A stretch of DNA of 60,225 nt from assembly GCA_904397815.1 (NCBI GenBank), contig CAJFOT010000104.1, positions 1-60,225 on the forward strand, given 5' to 3'. The position numbers and the translations under genes were made by a program. Positions 1 to 8,231 of the stretch are shown here, in pieces. The DNA is from Candidatus Paralachnospira sangeri (GTDB lineage Bacteria > Bacillota > Clostridia > Lachnospirales > Lachnospiraceae). The notes under the pieces are model-generated. The model had not been told where the DNA came from and did not search any database. It was given only the letters and a program-made list of their open reading frames with translations. The number at the start of each line of letters is the position of its first letter. The stretch's first letter is position 1.

Positions 1-195
1 CATCAGGATTTTTCTTCATGTAAGACCGGTTCTGTAAAAGCAGGCTGATATTTCCTTAGGATTTGTTCAGGTCGGGAACAAAGTCTGCCCCATCCCCGTC
101 CCTGCGCAGACCGATGCTGGCCGCCAGTCCCCGGAGCCGCTGCGCGATTGGCTTTTTCCGTTCGGATGTACGCCACCGTCCGGATGTGACCGGCC
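1..195. repeat. Dispersed intergenic repeat, copy A (cut by window edge)
   Basis: Non-coding sequence downstream of hcp. Bases 1-39 are the reverse complement, almost base for base, of 9900-9938 in copy B. Bases 63-83 (TTGTTCAGGTCGGGAACAAAG) recur with few changes at 9856-9876 (minus strand) and 39903-39923. The left part of the element, including the second half of the first hairpin, lies outside the window. It sits where an hcp terminator would be expected. Confidence 0.75.
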
Positions 196-213
196 CCTAA
201 ACGAAAACCTGCT

Positions 214-1758
214 TTAACCCATGATAGCCTTCAGGTCTTCTTCTGGTGTGGACACGGGTCGGATGCCGTAGTTTTCCACCAGGAAGTTCAGTACATTCGG
301 AGATATGAATGCCGGCAGGGTGGGACCCAGGTAGATGTTTTTGATCCCCAGATGGAGGAGGGTCAGCAGGATGGCTACGGCTTTCTGTTCGTACCAGGAG
401 AGCACCAGAGTCAGCGGCAGGTCGTTTACGCCGCACTGGAAAGCGTCTGCCAGAGCCAGAGCTACTTTGACTGCGCCATAGGCATCGTTGCACTGTCCCA
501 TATCCATGATTCTGGGAAAATCACCGATGGTGCCCAGATCCAGATCGTTGAACCGGTATTTGCCGCAGGCCAGTGTCAGGACAATGGTGTCGTCAGGTGT
601 CTGCTGTACGAAGTCACGGTAGTAATTCCGCTCGGAACGCGCGCCGTCGCAGCCTCCTACCAGGAAGAAACGGCGGATGGCGCCTGACTTAACGGCTTCG
701 ATGACAGGGCCTGCCAGAGAGAGAATGGTGCCGTGACTGAAGCCTGTGGTAACCTGGGTGCCGCCGTTGACGCCTGTGAATACCCGGTCCTCAGGAAAAC
801 CTCCCAATTCCAGCGCCTTTTCGATAACCGGCGTGAAATCCTTGTCTTCTCCGATATGAACCATGCCGGGGTAAGAGACAACTTCAGTGGTGAATACTCT
901 GTCGGCGTAGCCTGCCTTGACTGGCATCAAACAGTTGGTAGTGAACAGGATGGGGGCGGGAAGACCGTCAAATTCTTTCTGCTGATTCTGCCATGCTGTG
1001 CCGTAATTTCCCTTCAGGTGGGGATATTCTTTAAATTTCGGATAGCCATGGGCCGGGAGCATTTCTCCGTGAGTGTAGACATTGATCCCTTTATCTTTTG
1101 TCTGTTCCAGCAGCAGTTCCAGATCTTTCAAATCATGGCCGGTAATTACGATAAACGGGCCTTTTTCTATTTTCATGGAAACAGTCTGAGGTGAAGGGAT
1201 GCCGTAGGCATCAGTGTTGGCCCGGTCCAGCATTTCCATGCATTTCAGATTTGCCTCCCCAGCCTCCAGCACCAGAGGAAGCAGTTCATCCATGGTCAGA
1301 TCCTGGGACAGGGCAGCCAGTCCTTTGTAAAGATATCCGGTGACATCCGGATTTTCTCGTCCGAGAATGAGGGCATGGTAAGCATATGCGGCCATTCCCC
1401 GCATTCCAAAGAGAATAAGAGATTTCAGAGAGCGAATATCTTCCTGGTCATTCCAGATCCGATTCATGTCATAGGTGTCGTGAGGCCACAGATTGTTTAC
1501 GGTTTTGATCTGGCTGCGGATGCTGTCATCGTCAAAATTTACATTGGTCAGAGTGGTAAATAATCCTTCGATGACGGCTTTGTCTGCGGCAGCATTGGGC
1601 AGCCGGTTATCTGCTGCGGCAGCCAGGCCAATCAGAGAGCCGGTCAGCTGATCCTGAAGAGCAGAAGTCCGGGATGATTTGCCGCATACACCGGCCTGTC
1701 TGGTGCAGGCCGTACAGCCTGCTGTCTGTTCACACTGAAAACAAAACATTTGATTCAT
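214..1758 (-). CDS. hcp: Hybrid cluster protein (hydroxylamine reductase / NO-stress protein)
   Basis: About 514 aa. The N-terminus carries the 4Fe-4S cluster cysteines as C6-x2-C9-x8-C18-x6-C25. The hybrid-cluster ligand motifs are also visible: TGHDL, HGEMLPAHGYP, GGCDGA, LACGKYR, MGQCNDAYG and SWYEQKAV. Members reduce hydroxylamine and are now generally linked to nitric oxide and nitrosative-stress defence in the cytoplasm. I chose the Met at 1758 over an upstream in-frame ATG at 1782 because AAAGGAGG lies just before it and the family starts at MxxFCFQCEQ. The gene is monocistronic here, with no hcr reductase beside it, and is divergent from a Crp/Fnr regulator that probably controls it. 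It ends next to repeat copy A. Confidence 0.97.
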   Translation of the reverse strand: MNQMFCFQCEQTAGCTACTRQAGVCGKSSRTSALQDQLTGSLIGLAAAADNRLPNAAADKAVIEGLFTTLTNVNFDDDSIRSQIKTVNNLWPHDTYDMNRIWNDQEDIRSLKSLILFGMRGMAAYAYHALILGRENPDVTGYLYKGLAALSQDLTMDELLPLVLEAGEANLKCMEMLDRANTDAYGIPSPQTVSMKIEKGPFIVITGHDLKDLELLLEQTKDKGINVYTHGEMLPAHGYPKFKEYPHLKGNYGTAWQNQQKEFDGLPAPILFTTNCLMPVKAGYADRVFTTEVVSYPGMVHIGEDKDFTPVIEKALELGGFPEDRVFTGVNGGTQVTTGFSHGTILSLAGPVIEAVKSGAIRRFFLVGGCDGARSERNYYRDFVQQTPDDTIVLTLACGKYRFNDLDLGTIGDFPRIMDMGQCNDAYGAVKVALALADAFQCGVNDLPLTLVLSWYEQKAVAILLTLLHLGIKNIYLGPTLPAFISPNVLNFLVENYGIRPVSTPEEDLKAIMG

Positions 1759-1817
1759 ATAAAAATCCTCCTTTAAAATCAATGCGGCAGCACTGATATA
1801 TTACTTGACTTTATGGG

Positions 1818-1831
1818 CATATTATAATATG
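1818..1831. promoter_or_regulatory. Perfect 14-bp palindrome containing the probable hcp -10 box
   Basis: CATATTATAATATG is exactly self-complementary, so it offers a TATAAT on both strands. Read on the minus strand the TATAAT (1828-1823) lies about 40 bp downstream of the operator centre at 1855.5, the geometry of a class II Crp/Fnr-activated promoter. No good -35 box is visible for hcp, which fits activator dependence. The promoter assignment is inference. Confidence 0.55.
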
Positions 1832-1848
1832 ATTTTTATAATGATTCA

Positions 1849-1862
1849 GTTGTATTTACAAC
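1849..1862. promoter_or_regulatory. Crp/Fnr-type operator (perfect inverted repeat)
   Basis: GTTGTA-TT-TACAAC is a perfect 6+2+6 inverted repeat in the hcp/regulator intergenic region. It is 21 bases before the regulator start and about 40 bases from the inferred hcp transcription start. A two-fold-symmetric site beside a Crp/Fnr gene is the usual arrangement for autoregulation and divergent control. That this protein binds here is inferred. Confidence 0.65.
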
Positions 1863-1883
1863 ATAGTGTGATGTAAAATAATT

Positions 1884-2555
1884 ATGGAAAAGTATTTGAA
1901 TATAATGAAAAGTTCTCCTTTGTTTTATGGAATTGGAGAGAAAGAAATTTTGGATATGCTGAACTGCCTTTCTGCGGTCATCAGGAAATTTGAGAAGCAC
2001 GAATTTATTTTCCGGGAAGGGGATAGAATAAGTGACACGGGTCTGATGCTGTCAGGCAGCGTCCATGTCATTAAGGAAGATTTCTGGGGAAACCGGATGA
2101 TTCTGACACAGGTCCGTCCCGGACAGCTGTTCGGAGAAACCTATGCCTGTCTGCGGACAGAACCGCTGGAGGTCAGCGTAGAAGCCGCAGAGGACTGCAG
2201 GGTTCTGATGCTGGACTGCGGAAGGATTCTGCATATGTGCACTTCAGCCTGTGATTTCCACAGCCGTCTGATCCAGAACCTGCTTTGGATACTTGCGGGA
2301 AAAAATATGATGCTGACCCGCAAGATGGAGCATATATCCCGCCGGACCACCAGAGAAAAACTGCTGTCATATCTGTCAGAACAGTCAAAGCTGCAGAACT
2401 CTACAGATTTTTGTATTCCCTTTAACCGCCAGCAGCTGGCAGATTACCTGGCTGTAGACCGCAGCGCCATGTCCAGCGAACTGGGAAAGATGAAAAAAGA
2501 AGGTCTGCTGGACTTTTATAAAAACCATTTTATTCTGCGCCATAGCAGGGAATAA
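1884..2555 (+). CDS. Crp/Fnr family transcription regulator (HcpR-like by context)
   Basis: 223 aa. The N-terminal cyclic-nucleotide-binding-like beta barrel covers about residues 10-130 (motifs FIFREGD, GLMLSGSVHVIKED, RPGQLFGETYACL). A dimerisation helix follows, then a winged helix-turn-helix at about 165-220 (REKLLSYL, FNRQQLADYLAVDRSAMSSEL). No N-terminal Cys cluster like that of Fnr is seen, so it is not an obvious Fe-S oxygen sensor. The divergent position from hcp and the palindrome between them suggest it senses nitrosative or redox stress and activates hcp, as HcpR-type regulators do. The effector is unknown. Confidence 0.9.
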   Translation: MEKYLNIMKSSPLFYGIGEKEILDMLNCLSAVIRKFEKHEFIFREGDRISDTGLMLSGSVHVIKEDFWGNRMILTQVRPGQLFGETYACLRTEPLEVSVEAAEDCRVLMLDCGRILHMCTSACDFHSRLIQNLLWILAGKNMMLTRKMEHISRRTTREKLLSYLSEQSKLQNSTDFCIPFNRQQLADYLAVDRSAMSSELGKMKKEGLLDFYKNHFILRHSRE

Positions 2556-2632
2556 AACAGCGGACTGCATAAAAACGCATTGCTGCCATCATGAATTTCT
2601 GAAGATTCGGTGAAATATTTGTGAAAAATAAA

Positions 2633-2661
2633 GAGACAAATCCAAAATAATAGTGTATAAT
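2633..2661 (+). promoter_or_regulatory. Promoter of the peptide ABC operon
   Basis: TATAAT at 2656-2661 with a moderate -35 match (GAGACA, 2633-2638) 17 bp upstream. It lies 60 bp before the start of the substrate-binding lipoprotein gene. Confidence 0.55.
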
Positions 2662-2720
2662 GTTTTTTATATTGCTTGCTTTTATTAGGTAATGTAAAAA
2701 AGTAAGAGGAGGAAGGAACT

Positions 2721-4286
2721 ATGACAAAAAGAATTGCGGCATTATTGCTTGCAGCTGCGATGGCAGTGTGCTCTCTTACAGGCTGCGGAGGCGGCGGGAA
2801 TAATTCTGAGACTGGTGGTACATCAGAAACCGCTGCGGCTGCCGGTGAGGCGAAAGATACCCTGACAGTGGTAATGGCCAGTGACGCGGCTTCTATGGAT
2901 TCTGCAGACACAATCGACGTATATTCTCAGATGGTATACGGCAATATTCTGGAGACTCTGGTCGTTCTGGATGAGAACGGAGAGGTAGCGCCCGGTCTGG
3001 CAGAGTATGAGATGCTGGATGACGTAACCTACCAGTTCAAGCTGCAGGAGGGTGTGAAATTCCATAACGGAGAGGAAATGAAGGCCAGCGATGTGGCTTT
3101 TACGATCCGCAGAGGATGCGAAAGCCCTGTTTTGAATTACCTGTTCAGCGAGGTAGATCCGGATACGATAGAGGTTGTGGATGATTATACTGTGAAATTT
3201 TCGCTGCGCAACCCTTCAGCACCGTTTCTGGTTAATCTGACCTGCAGCCCCGCAGGTATTGTCAGTGAGAAGGCTGTCACAGAGGCGGGAGACAACTATG
3301 GCATGAATCCGGTGGGCACCGGTCCTTATAAATTTGTAAGCTGGCAGCAGGGAACAGAGATCAGGCTGGAGGCTTTTGAGGATTATCATGGTGAGAAGGC
3401 AAAGATCAAAAATTTGGTGATTCGTCTGATTCCTGAAGGAACCAACCGTACGATCGAGCTGGAGAGCGGCGGCGCCGATATCGCCTGCGATATTCCCACT
3501 ACCGATATCAGCCGTGTGGAAGCTGATGAGAATCTGCAGCTGGAAAGCATCGTGTCCTATGCGACCACATTCCTGGGATTCAACTGTGAGGCAGAGCCTT
3601 TTGATGATGTGAGGGTAAGACAGGCTGTCTGCTATGCGCTGGACTATGAGGGAATTACCCAGAGCATTATGCAGGGTTATGCAGAACCCGCAACCACACC
3701 GGTCAGCTCCGAACTGTTATTCAATGATGAAACAGTAGAGCATATCCCTTACGACCCTGAAAAAGCAAAAGAGCTGCTGGCAGAGGCCGGATATCCGGAC
3801 GGCTTCGACATGGTGATTACAACAGATGAAAGAAAAGAGCGTAATGATATAGCTACAATTGCTCAGAGCCAGCTGGCTGAGGTAGGCATTAATGTAACGA
3901 TCGACTCCATGGAGTGGGCGGCGTTCCTGGACAAGGTATATGCCGGTGAGGCTCAGAGTTACGTACTGGGCTGGTCCAGTGCGGTTCCTGATCCCGATAT
4001 GGTATGTTATTCCTGCTTCCACTCATCTATGATTGGCAATGGAAATAATAACGTAGCCCGGATTAATGATCCTCAGATTGATGAATATCTGGATCTGGGA
4101 CGCACCAGCTTTGATACAGAGACCCGAGCTCAGGCATACAGCGACCTGTATCATTATCTGGCAGAGGCAGTACCGTGGGATATGATGTGGGTAGACTCCA
4201 AATATGTCGGCCTGGCATCTGACGTGCAGGGATTCGAGATGGATCCGATGGGCGCGTATAAATTTGCCAACGTGAGTTTCCAGTAA
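2721..4286 (+). CDS. Peptide ABC transporter substrate-binding lipoprotein (SBP_bac_5)
   Basis: 521 aa. A short signal peptide ends in a lipobox (LTGC, Cys about residue 22), followed by a Gly/Ser/Thr/Ala-rich linker that tethers the domain to the membrane. The rest is the family 5 oligopeptide/dipeptide-binding fold, with hallmark stretches such as YGNILETLV, LREGVKFHNGEE-like FKLQEGVKFHNGEE, NPVGTGPYKF and DVRVRQAVCYALD. It captures peptides outside the cell for the permease and ATPase proteins encoded downstream. It is the first gene of the operon and is separated from the permease by a long stem-loop. Nickel- or glutathione-binding relatives cannot be excluded from sequence alone. Confidence 0.93.
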   Translation: MTKRIAALLLAAAMAVCSLTGCGGGGNNSETGGTSETAAAAGEAKDTLTVVMASDAASMDSADTIDVYSQMVYGNILETLVVLDENGEVAPGLAEYEMLDDVTYQFKLQEGVKFHNGEEMKASDVAFTIRRGCESPVLNYLFSEVDPDTIEVVDDYTVKFSLRNPSAPFLVNLTCSPAGIVSEKAVTEAGDNYGMNPVGTGPYKFVSWQQGTEIRLEAFEDYHGEKAKIKNLVIRLIPEGTNRTIELESGGADIACDIPTTDISRVEADENLQLESIVSYATTFLGFNCEAEPFDDVRVRQAVCYALDYEGITQSIMQGYAEPATTPVSSELLFNDETVEHIPYDPEKAKELLAEAGYPDGFDMVITTDERKERNDIATIAQSQLAEVGINVTIDSMEWAAFLDKVYAGEAQSYVLGWSSAVPDPDMVCYSCFHSSMIGNGNNNVARINDPQIDEYLDLGRTSFDTETRAQAYSDLYHYLAEAVPWDMMWVDSKYVGLASDVQGFEMDPMGAYKFANVSFQ

Positions 4287-4322
4287 TATAGAATAACAGT
4301 TAAATTCATAATCAGACGCATG

Positions 4323-4370
4323 AGAATCAAGCATGATCTGGGCATAGAAGTCCGAGTCATGCTTGATTCT
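4323..4370 (+). repeat. Intra-operonic 14-bp inverted repeat (RNA stem-loop)
   Basis: AGAATCAAGCATGA (4323-4336) and TCATGCTTGATTCT (4357-4370) are perfectly complementary with a 20-nt loop. The stem lies between the binding-protein gene and the first permease gene, with no U-run after it. Such elements commonly shield the upstream mRNA from 3' decay so that the binding protein is made in excess. That role is inferred. Confidence 0.8.
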
Positions 4371-4411
4371 GGTCATATACTGCGAAAAGAAAAAGAGTTA
4401 GAAGGTGAAAT

Positions 4412-5341
4412 ATGATTAAGTACATTGCCAAGCGTCTGCTGATGCTGATCCCGATTTTGCTTGTCGTTACCTTTGTCATCTTCACGCTGCTGTATATCAC
4501 TCCCGGTGATCCTGCGAAGATGATTCTGGGGACGACAGCTACTGATGAGGCGGTGGCGCAGCTGCGGACAGAGCTGGGACTGGATCAGCCGTTTCTGATT
4601 CAGTATCTGAATTACATGAAAGACCTGATCTTCCATTTTGATATTGGAACATCCTATTCTACACGGCAGCCGGTGATCCAGGAGATTATGAACTGTCTGC
4701 CTGCTACGCTGAAGCTGGCATTTTCATCTATTCTGATTGCCGTAGTAGTCGGCATTCCCATTGGTGTGATTTCAGCTGTCAAACAGTACTCTATTTTTGA
4801 TAATATCGTTATGGTGCTGGGCCTGGTAGGTATTTCCATGCCGGTATTCTGGCTGGGGCTGCTGCTGATTCTGTTTTTTTCTGTCCAAATGGGCTGGCTT
4901 CCGGCTTCCGGCTATTCCAGCTGGCAGCAGATGATTATGCCTGCCGTTACTTTAAGTGCTCAGTCGATTGCTGTTGTAGCCCGTATGACCCGATCCAGTA
5001 TGTTGGAGGAGATCCGGAAGGATTATATTCGGACAGTACGGATGAAGGGACAGACAGAAATGAGAATTACGATTTTCCATGGCCTGAGAAATGCGCTGAT
5101 CCCTATTGTAACGGTTATCGGCACTCAGTTCGGTTCTCTGCTGGGCGGCGCGGTTATGTGTGAAACGATTTTCTCAATTCCCGGAATCGGCCGTCTGATG
5201 GTGGATTCCATTAAAGCGAGAGATTTTCCGGTTGTGCAGGGGGGTGTGCTGTTTATCGCCATCGGATTTGCCCTGGTGAACCTGATTGTAGATATTATCT
5301 ATGCGTTCCTTGATCCCAAAATTAAGGCTCAGTATAAATAA
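4412..5341 (+). CDS. Peptide ABC transporter permease, DppB/OppB type
   Basis: 309 aa membrane protein with about six predicted helices. The first is MLIPILLVVTFVIFTLLY, typical of DppB with its N-terminal MIKYIAKRLL start. The large periplasmic segment (PGDPAKMILGT, LGLDQPFLIQYLNY) and the EAA loop region (RTVRMKGQTEMRITIFHGLRNALIPIVTVIG) that docks the ATPase are present. It forms the translocation channel with the next gene product. The start follows AGAAGGTGA. The spacing to the next gene is 16 bp. Confidence 0.95.
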   Translation: MIKYIAKRLLMLIPILLVVTFVIFTLLYITPGDPAKMILGTTATDEAVAQLRTELGLDQPFLIQYLNYMKDLIFHFDIGTSYSTRQPVIQEIMNCLPATLKLAFSSILIAVVVGIPIGVISAVKQYSIFDNIVMVLGLVGISMPVFWLGLLLILFFSVQMGWLPASGYSSWQQMIMPAVTLSAQSIAVVARMTRSSMLEEIRKDYIRTVRMKGQTEMRITIFHGLRNALIPIVTVIGTQFGSLLGGAVMCETIFSIPGIGRLMVDSIKARDFPVVQGGVLFIAIGFALVNLIVDIIYAFLDPKIKAQYK

Positions 5342-5357
5342 GGGAGGAAGTGAAAAC

Positions 5358-6221
5358 ATGGATCAGAAAAAAGAAAAAAAATATAGCTTCTGGGGAGATA
5401 CATGGAGACGGCTGAGACGCAACCGCCTGGCCATGGTCGGCCTGATTATCATAGCGCTTCTGATATTCTGCGCAATTTTTGCGGATTTTATTGCGCCCTA
5501 TGATTATGCACAGCAGGATCTGATGATTGCATACCAGGGGCCCAGCGCGCAGCACTGGTTTGGTACGGATGAGTTCGGGCGGGATATTTTAAGCCGTATT
5601 ATCTATGGCTCCAGAATATCTCTCCAGATCGGATTTATCGCTGTGGGTATTTCCCTGATTTTTGGCGGTTTTCTGGGTGCTGTGGCAGGATATTACGGCG
5701 GGAAACTGGATAACCTGATTATGCGTATTATGGATATTATTATGTCTATTCCATCCATCCTGCTGGCCATCTCCATTGTGGCGGCTCTGGGGAGCAGCAT
5801 GACTAATCTGATGATTGCCACCGGTGTTTCCTATATCCCCAGTTATGCCAGAATCGTGCGCGCCTCGATCCTGGGTATCAAGGATCAGGAGTTTATTGAG
5901 GCGGCCAAGGCCATCGGCACCAGTGACAAAACCATTATAATCCGTCATATTCTGCCCAACTGTCTGGCGCCGATCATTGTACAGGCAACCCTGGGCGTGG
6001 CGTTCGCTATTCTGACTGCGGCAGGCCTCAGCTTTATCGGTCTGGGTATGGCACAGCCTACGCCGGAGTGGGGCTCCATGCTGTCCTCCGGACGGACTTA
6101 TATCCGTGACTATTGGCATATGACTCTGTTCCCGGGCCTGGCAATCGCGCTGACGATCTTTGCCCTGAATGTGCTGGGAGATGGCCTGCGGGACGCTCTG
6201 GACCCGAAACTGAGAGGATAA
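5358..6221 (+). CDS. Peptide ABC transporter permease, DppC/OppC type
   Basis: 287 aa. The ATG at 5358 follows GGGAGGAAG and gives the usual DppC cytoplasmic N-terminus (FWGDTWRRLRRNRLAMVGL) before the first helix. An upstream in-frame ATG at 5301 lies inside the previous gene and is rejected. Landmarks are HWFGTDEFGRDILSRIIYGSRISL and the EAA loop EAAKAIGTSDKTIIIRHILPN. It pairs with the preceding DppB-like protein. Confidence 0.95.
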   Translation: MDQKKEKKYSFWGDTWRRLRRNRLAMVGLIIIALLIFCAIFADFIAPYDYAQQDLMIAYQGPSAQHWFGTDEFGRDILSRIIYGSRISLQIGFIAVGISLIFGGFLGAVAGYYGGKLDNLIMRIMDIIMSIPSILLAISIVAALGSSMTNLMIATGVSYIPSYARIVRASILGIKDQEFIEAAKAIGTSDKTIIIRHILPNCLAPIIVQATLGVAFAILTAAGLSFIGLGMAQPTPEWGSMLSSGRTYIRDYWHMTLFPGLAIALTIFALNVLGDGLRDALDPKLRG

Positions 6222-6235
6222 GGAGGATCGGCTGA

Positions 6236-7222
6236 ATGGAACATACATCAAATGAAAAATTGCTGGACATCCGCGACCTGTCCGTGGAATACCATTCCAA
6301 TGGAAAGATCGTAAAGGCAGTATCCAACCTGAATCTGAGCCTGGATAAAGGGGAAACTCTGGGATTTGTGGGAGAGACCGGCGCAGGAAAAACTACAACA
6401 GCGCTGAGTGTTCTGCGGATACTGCCGGAACTTCCGTCACGGATTACCGGCGGTGAAATATGGTTTAACGGCGAAAATCTGCTGCTGAAATCGCAGAAAG
6501 AGATGCGCCAGATCCGGGGCAAGGAGATATCCATGATTTTCCAGGACCCGATGACTTCCCTGGACCCGGTGGCAACAGTAGGAAAACAGATCGAGGAAAT
6601 GATCGGTCTTCATGAAAACCTGCCCAAAAAAGAGCTGCGGGAGCGGGCAGCACAGATGCTGGAACAGGTGGGAATTAAACGGGAACGCATCGATGACTAC
6701 CCCCATCAGTTCTCCGGCGGCATGAAGCAGCGTGTAGTTATCGCCATGGCGCTCAGCTGTAATCCTCATTTGCTGATCGCTGATGAACCCACCACCGCGC
6801 TGGATGTGACCATCCAGGCTCAGGTGCTGGAACTGATGAAAAAGCTGAAGCAGCAGTACCAGATGTCGATGATTATGATTACTCATGACCTGGGAATCGT
6901 GGCTGAGATCTGTGATACAGTGGCCATAATGTATGCCGGAAATATTGTGGAATACGGGAAAGTGGCGCAGGTTTATGAAAACTTTGAGCATCCTTATACG
7001 GAGGCGCTTTTTGACTCCATTCCCAGCCTGGATGAGGAACAGGATGAACTGAAGGTGATCTCCGGGCTGACGCCGGATCCCACTAATCTGCCTGCGGGCT
7101 GTCCTTTTCATCCCCGCTGCCCCTATGCCGGGCCGGAGTGTGCCGCTCAGGCGCCGGAGATCCGGGAGGTGGAACCGGGTCATATCGTCCGCTGCCATAA
7201 AAAATGCGAAAGGAGGGCCTGA
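6236..7222 (+). CDS. Peptide ABC transporter ATP-binding protein, DppD/OppD type
   Basis: 328 aa. Walker A GETGAGKTT (about residues 43-51), Q-loop FQDPMTSLDP, canonical signature FSGGMKQR, Walker B LLIADEPTTALD and the H-loop ITHDLGIV are all present. The C-terminal Cys-rich oligopeptide-transporter extension (CPFHPRCPYAGPEC) is intact. It energises the transporter together with the next protein. The start follows GGAGGATCGG, 14 bp after the permease stop. Confidence 0.96.
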   Translation: MEHTSNEKLLDIRDLSVEYHSNGKIVKAVSNLNLSLDKGETLGFVGETGAGKTTTALSVLRILPELPSRITGGEIWFNGENLLLKSQKEMRQIRGKEISMIFQDPMTSLDPVATVGKQIEEMIGLHENLPKKELRERAAQMLEQVGIKRERIDDYPHQFSGGMKQRVVIAMALSCNPHLLIADEPTTALDVTIQAQVLELMKKLKQQYQMSMIMITHDLGIVAEICDTVAIMYAGNIVEYGKVAQVYENFEHPYTEALFDSIPSLDEEQDELKVISGLTPDPTNLPAGCPFHPRCPYAGPECAAQAPEIREVEPGHIVRCHKKCERRA

Positions 7223-7224
7223 GA

Positions 7225-8178
7225 GTGAGTGAGTATTTGCTGGAAGTCAAAAACCTGAAGAAATATTTTAAGACTAAAAAGGGTCCCCTGTGCGCAGTGG
7301 ATGATATCAGCTTCGGTATCCGCAAAGGCGAGACTCTGGGTGTGGTAGGCGAGTCAGGCTGCGGCAAATCTACTGCCGGCCGGGCGATCCTGCGGCTTCA
7401 TGAGCCGACAGCCGGTGAGATTCTGTTCAATGGCGAAAATATCGTCAATTATAATCAGAGACAGATGAAAGAGATGCGGAAGAAAATGCAGATCGTGTTT
7501 CAGGATCCCTACTCTTCTCTGAATCCCCGTATGAGCGTACAGGCGCTGATCGGAGAATCTCTTCGCGTCAATGGCATCGGCAAAAATGACAAAGAGAGGG
7601 AAGACCAGATCCGCCATGTCATGGATGTAGTCGGGCTGGAAGAACGGCTGATTAATTCCTACCCCCATGAACTGGATGGCGGCCGCCGTCAGAGAATCGG
7701 CATCGCCCGGGCACTGATTCTGAACCCGGAATTTATTGTTATGGACGAGCCGGTTTCTGCTCTGGATGTCTGCATTCAGGCACAGATCCTGAATTTGCTG
7801 GGCAAACTGCAGGATCAGTTTGACCTGACCTATATGTTTATTTCCCACAATCTGAGTGTGGTAAAGCATATCAGCGACCGGATCGCCGTAATGTATCTGG
7901 GAAAGATCGTGGAAATCGCGGATTCGGCTGAGATTTTCAAAAATCCCCGCCATCCCTATACCCAGGCGCTGCTCTCTTCCATTCCCATTCCGAAGGTGAA
8001 TCTGAAGCGGGAGCGGATTATCCTGGAGGGTGATGTACCCAGCCCGGTGAATCCTCCTGCGGGATGCCGGTTCGCAGGAAGATGCCGGCACGCAATGCCG
8101 ATCTGTAAGGAAGTCTGCCCGGAACTGAAACAGTGCGGAAACAGTCAGGTGGCCTGCCATCTGTATGATGAGAAATAA
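7225..8178 (+). CDS. Peptide ABC transporter ATP-binding protein, DppF/OppF type
   Basis: 317 aa from a GTG start at 7225, two bases after the DppD stop. The AGGAGG (7211-7216) is spaced correctly for this GTG, whereas the in-frame ATG at 7204 would place the ribosome site inside the gene. Walker A GESGCGKST, Walker B FIVMDEPVSALD and the Cys-rich C-terminus are present. The ABC signature reads LDGGRRQR instead of LSGGQ, a variant I recall from clostridial OppF-type proteins, so the consensus ATPase site may be asymmetric. Confidence 0.94.
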   Translation: MSEYLLEVKNLKKYFKTKKGPLCAVDDISFGIRKGETLGVVGESGCGKSTAGRAILRLHEPTAGEILFNGENIVNYNQRQMKEMRKKMQIVFQDPYSSLNPRMSVQALIGESLRVNGIGKNDKEREDQIRHVMDVVGLEERLINSYPHELDGGRRQRIGIARALILNPEFIVMDEPVSALDVCIQAQILNLLGKLQDQFDLTYMFISHNLSVVKHISDRIAVMYLGKIVEIADSAEIFKNPRHPYTQALLSSIPIPKVNLKRERIILEGDVPSPVNPPAGCRFAGRCRHAMPICKEVCPELKQCGNSQVACHLYDEK

Positions 8179-8231
8179 TCTGCTATAACTGCCGGATGAT
8201 ACGCCGGCTTTGTCAGGAGGAGGGATAAGAA

